The translations under genes and the position numbers were made by a program. This document shows positions 7,759 to 11,201 of a DNA stretch of 11,201 nucleotides, piece by piece. This DNA comes from CAMDHY01 sp943372725 (GTDB lineage: Bacteria > Pseudomonadota > Alphaproteobacteria > Rhizobiales > Segnochrobactraceae), in assembly GCA_943372725.1 (NCBI GenBank), contig CALRZT010000141.1, positions 1 through 11,201 of the forward strand. Reading direction: 5' to 3'. The notes under the pieces were generated by a model. That model was not told the DNA's origin and did no database searches. It saw only the letters and a program-made list of their open reading frames with translations. How positions within the stretch are numbered: position 1 is the stretch's first letter; each line of letters starts with the position of its first letter.

Positions 7759-7777
7759 GTTCCGTCGGCGACGGAAC
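7759..7777. promoter_or_regulatory. 19-bp perfect inverted repeat, candidate operator
   Basis: GTTCCGTCG (7759-7767) and CGACGGAAC (7769-7777) are exact reverse complements around one central base. The odd-length dyad with almost no loop looks more like a dimeric repressor site than an RNA hairpin. It lies 31 bp from the TGTATACA palindrome and 218 bp upstream of the xylF start. The binding protein is unknown; a sugar-responsive repressor of the importer is one possibility. Confidence 0.45.
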
Positions 7778-7810
7778 CGACGGGCGGGTGCGCTGCGCCA
7801 TCGAAATGAG

Positions 7811-7820
7811 TTGCGTACAT
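7811..7820. promoter_or_regulatory. TTGCGTACAT, candidate operator (copy 2)
   Basis: This decamer differs from TTGTATACAT at 7719-7728 at two central positions and is in the same orientation, 92 bp away. Two copies of an uncommon T/A-containing motif in one control region suggest a shared binding site, although the second copy is not a full palindrome. Confidence 0.3.
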
Positions 7821-7960
7821 CGGCAAACTCGGGAATCGATCCGACTGTCGGGCACGATCGGACCGCCGTGGGCGGCCGGGGACCCGGACTGGCGGGCGAG
7901 CGGCCGGCGCGCGGGGGCGCAGCGCGGAAGCTCCGGCGCGTCGGCGACAAGGTTATCGAG

Positions 7961-7977
7961 CCACCGCTGGTCGGTGG
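7961..7977 (+). other. Small hairpin just upstream of the xylF ribosome-binding site
   Basis: CCACCG (7961-7966) and CGGTGG (7972-7977) pair around a five-base loop, ending five bases before the GGAGGG site. Such a 5' stem could stabilise the xylF message or be an operator half-site pair; with only 6 bp it may be incidental. Confidence 0.3.
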
Positions 7978-7982
7978 ACGAG

Positions 7983-7988
7983 GGAGGG
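7983..7988 (+). promoter_or_regulatory. Ribosome-binding site of xylF
   Basis: GGAGGG lies seven bases before ATG 7996. This spacing selects 7996 over the in-frame TTG at 7990 (one base away) and ATG at 8005 (16 bases away). Confidence 0.8.
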
Positions 7989-7995
7989 ATTGGAA

Positions 7996-9039
7996 ATGCA
8001 GTTCATGAAGGCCCTGCTCGCGGGCACGGTTCTCGCGGTCGCCGTCGGTGGCGCCGCCTTCGCCCAGGACAAGCCGGTCGTCGGCGTCAGCTGGTCGAAC
8101 TTCCAGGAAGAGCGCTGGAAGACCGACGAGGCGGCGATCAAGGCGGCGCTGGAAGCCGCCGGCGCCACCTACATCTCGGCCGACGCGCAGTCGTCCGCCG
8201 CCAAGCAGCTGACCGACGTCGAGAGCCTGATCTCGCAGGGCGCCACGGCGCTCATCATCCTCGCCCAGGATTCCGACGCCATCGCGCCGGCGATCGCCAA
8301 GGCCGAGGCCGAGGGCATCCCGGTCGTCGGCTACGACCGCCTGATCGAGATCCCGTCCGCCTACTACATCACGTTCGACAACAAGGAAGTCGGGCGGATG
8401 CAGGCGCGTGAGGTGTTCAAGGTTGCGCCCGAGGGCAACTACGTCTTCATCAAGGGCTCGTCGGCCGATCCAAACGCCGACTTCCTGTTCTCCGGCCAGA
8501 TGGAAGTCCTGAAGGACGCCATCGACAGCGGCAAGGTGAAGAACGTCGGCGAGGCCTACACCGACGCCTGGCTGCCCGCCAACGCCCAGAAGAACATGGA
8601 GCAGTTCCTCACCGCCAACAACAACGACGTCGACGCGGTCGTCGCCTCGAACGACGGCACCGCCGGTGGCGCCATCGCCGCGCTCTCCGGCCAAGGCCTC
8701 GCCGGCACGGTGCCGGTCTCCGGCCAGGACGGCGACTTCGCGGCGCTGAACCGCGTCGCGCTCGGCACCCAGACGGTGTCGGTGTGGAAGGACGCCCGCG
8801 AACTCGGCAAGAAGGCCGCCGAGATCGCCGTCGAACTCTCCAAGGGCACGGCGATCGACAAGGTGCCGGGCACCGTCTCGTTCAACGGCGGCCCGAAGGG
8901 CGTTGCCATGAACGCGACCTTCCTCGCCCCGGTGCCGATCACCAAGGACAACCTCGGCACGGTCATCGAGGCCGGCTGGGTGCCGAAGGAGACCGTCTGC
9001 CAGGGCGTCGCGGCCGGCACGGTCGCCGCCTGCAACTGA
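7996..9039 (+). CDS. xylF: Xylose-type ABC transporter substrate-binding protein
   Basis: This 347-aa periplasmic binding protein (type I fold) captures a sugar, most likely D-xylose, and delivers it to the XylH permease. Residues 1-23 are a Sec signal peptide with cleavage expected after AFA, before QDKP. The mature chain follows E. coli XylF closely: ERW (39-41), GYDRLI (112-117), ITFDNKEVG (125-133), TDAWLPANA (189-197), TANNNDVDAVVASNDGTAGG (206-225) and SGQDGD (242-247). Several of these surround the ligand site in the family. Two C-terminal cysteines (335 and 346), absent from the E. coli protein as I recall it, could form a disulfide. ATG 7996 is set by a strong GGAGGG site. It is first in a xylFHG operon, followed by a stable hairpin that should favour its expression over the permease. 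A related pentose or another monosaccharide cannot be excluded as ligand. Confidence 0.9.
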   Translation: MQFMKALLAGTVLAVAVGGAAFAQDKPVVGVSWSNFQEERWKTDEAAIKAALEAAGATYISADAQSSAAKQLTDVESLISQGATALIILAQDSDAIAPAIAKAEAEGIPVVGYDRLIEIPSAYYITFDNKEVGRMQAREVFKVAPEGNYVFIKGSSADPNADFLFSGQMEVLKDAIDSGKVKNVGEAYTDAWLPANAQKNMEQFLTANNNDVDAVVASNDGTAGGAIAALSGQGLAGTVPVSGQDGDFAALNRVALGTQTVSVWKDARELGKKAAEIAVELSKGTAIDKVPGTVSFNGGPKGVAMNATFLAPVPITKDNLGTVIEAGWVPKETVCQGVAAGTVAACN

Positions 9040-9052
9040 GCACGACCGCAAC

Positions 9053-9079
9053 CGGAGGGGGCGCGCAGCGCCCCCTCCG
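9053..9079 (+). terminator. Strong hairpin after xylF (attenuator / partial terminator)
   Basis: A perfect 12-bp stem, CGGAGGGGGCGC (9053-9064) with GCGCCCCCTCCG (9068-9079), closes on a GCA loop 13 bp after the xylF stop. Only a short GTTT follows, so termination is probably incomplete. Hairpins here in binding-protein operons typically protect the 3' end of the binding-protein message and limit read-through into the permease. Confidence 0.75.
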
Positions 9080-9160
9080 TCCGTTTGCGCGCGGCTTCGA
9101 GACCGGTTTCGTCTGCAAGCGCAGTTGACGCGCGCCGGCCACGGTCCGAAGTTCGGGAAC

Positions 9161-9166
9161 AAGGAG
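9161..9166 (+). promoter_or_regulatory. AAGGAG ribosome-binding site ahead of a mini-ORF
   Basis: AAGGAG is a near-perfect Shine-Dalgarno sequence 11 bases before the ATG at 9178. It is too far from the xylH ATG (9216) to serve it directly, so if used it would drive the 13-codon ORF. Confidence 0.4.
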
Positions 9167-9177
9167 CGGCCGGGCCG

Positions 9178-9215
9178 ATGTCGCCTGCCGCCGGGTCGTG
9201 TCCAGGGGGTCGTCC

Positions 9216-9219
<4 letters not shown>
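9178..9219 (+). CDS. Possible 13-codon leader ORF overlapping the xylH start
   Basis: ATG at 9178 opens a frame encoding MSPAAGSCPGGRP and ending with TGA at 9217-9219, which overlaps the xylH ATG in the arrangement ATGA. An AAGGAG site lies 11 bases upstream. The overlap is typical of translational coupling, so ribosomes finishing this peptide could restart at xylH, which also has its own AGGGGG site inside the mini-ORF. There is no homology or composition evidence that it is a real peptide; it may be chance. Confidence 0.25.
9204..9209 (+). promoter_or_regulatory. Ribosome-binding site of xylH
   Basis: AGGGGG lies six bases before ATG 9216 and selects it over the in-frame GTG at 9198, for which this sequence would be inside the coding region. 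Confidence 0.7.
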
Positions 9220-10529
<1,310 letters not shown>

Positions 10530-10546
10530 TTGGGGAAGGCCGCGCC

Positions 10547-11201
<655 letters not shown>

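Larger units (their letters stand above)
7510..7995. promoter_or_regulatory. Divergent intergenic control region (amidoligase operon / xylF)
   Basis: These 486 bp separate the start codons of two operons transcribed away from each other and contain no convincing gene. They hold the only clearly AT-rich patch in the window (about 7716-7740), palindromic candidate operators listed separately, and hairpins adjoining both starts. Promoters for both directions must lie here or nearby. A plausible sigma-70-like match exists for the minus strand; none was convincing for xylF. The stretch 7621-7665 is extremely G+C rich with self-complementary runs of CG and GC, which I cannot assign. Confidence 0.75.

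Noticed and set aside
7811..7840. TTGCGT followed 18 bases later by ATCGAT as a xylF promoter
   Set aside because: Both hexamers match the consensus poorly and the spacing is not optimal; no convincing plus-strand promoter could be supported in the region.
7841..7851. CCGACTGTCGG, an 11-bp dyad in the divergent region
   Set aside because: Five-base arms of G/C-rich sequence are common by chance here, and it does not recur or align with other sites.
7510..7995. Small protein-coding gene in the divergent region
   Set aside because: Open frames here are Arg-rich, lack good ribosome sites, and run into neighbouring genes on the opposite strand or in another frame; the palindromes argue for a control region.

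Overview
The window is very G+C-rich bacterial DNA with strong G/C third-position bias. All six clear genes look alphaproteobacterial, most likely Hyphomicrobiales (Rhizobiales): a BcsN-type cellulose-synthesis lipoprotein, a xylose-type ABC transporter whose ATPase resembles the compact rhizobial form, and a fused ATP-grasp/alpha-E protein. I cannot name a genus from sequence alone.

Left edge (1-619, minus strand): the first 206 codons of a lipoprotein I recognise as BcsN. It starts at GTG and runs off the window. The rest of a cellulose-synthesis operon (bcsA, bcsB and others) would be expected further left.

Centre (739-7509, minus strand): a three-gene operon with 28- and 11-nt gaps. In transcription order it encodes (i) a 1098-aa transglutaminase-like/DUF2126 putative amidoligase, (ii) an 833-aa circularly permuted ATP-grasp fused to an alpha-E domain, and (iii) a 310-aa stand-alone transglutaminase-like protein. 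Families of this kind have been predicted by comparative genomics to form a system that makes or attaches, and later removes, short peptides. To my knowledge no substrate has been established. This is the part of the window most likely to hold undescribed biology.

Middle (7510-7995): a 486-bp divergent control region. It holds an AT-rich island with a TGTATACA palindrome, a second related decamer 92 bp away, a 19-bp inverted repeat, and small hairpins next to both start codons.

Right (7996-11201, plus strand): xylF (periplasmic sugar-binding protein), a strong hairpin, a 13-codon mini-ORF, xylH (permease) and the start of xylG (ATPase, cut by the window end). Together they form an ABC importer of the xylose type. 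The hairpin after xylF probably lets the binding protein be made in excess of the membrane components.

The minus-strand operon and the importer share only the control region, so a functional link between them is possible but not shown.
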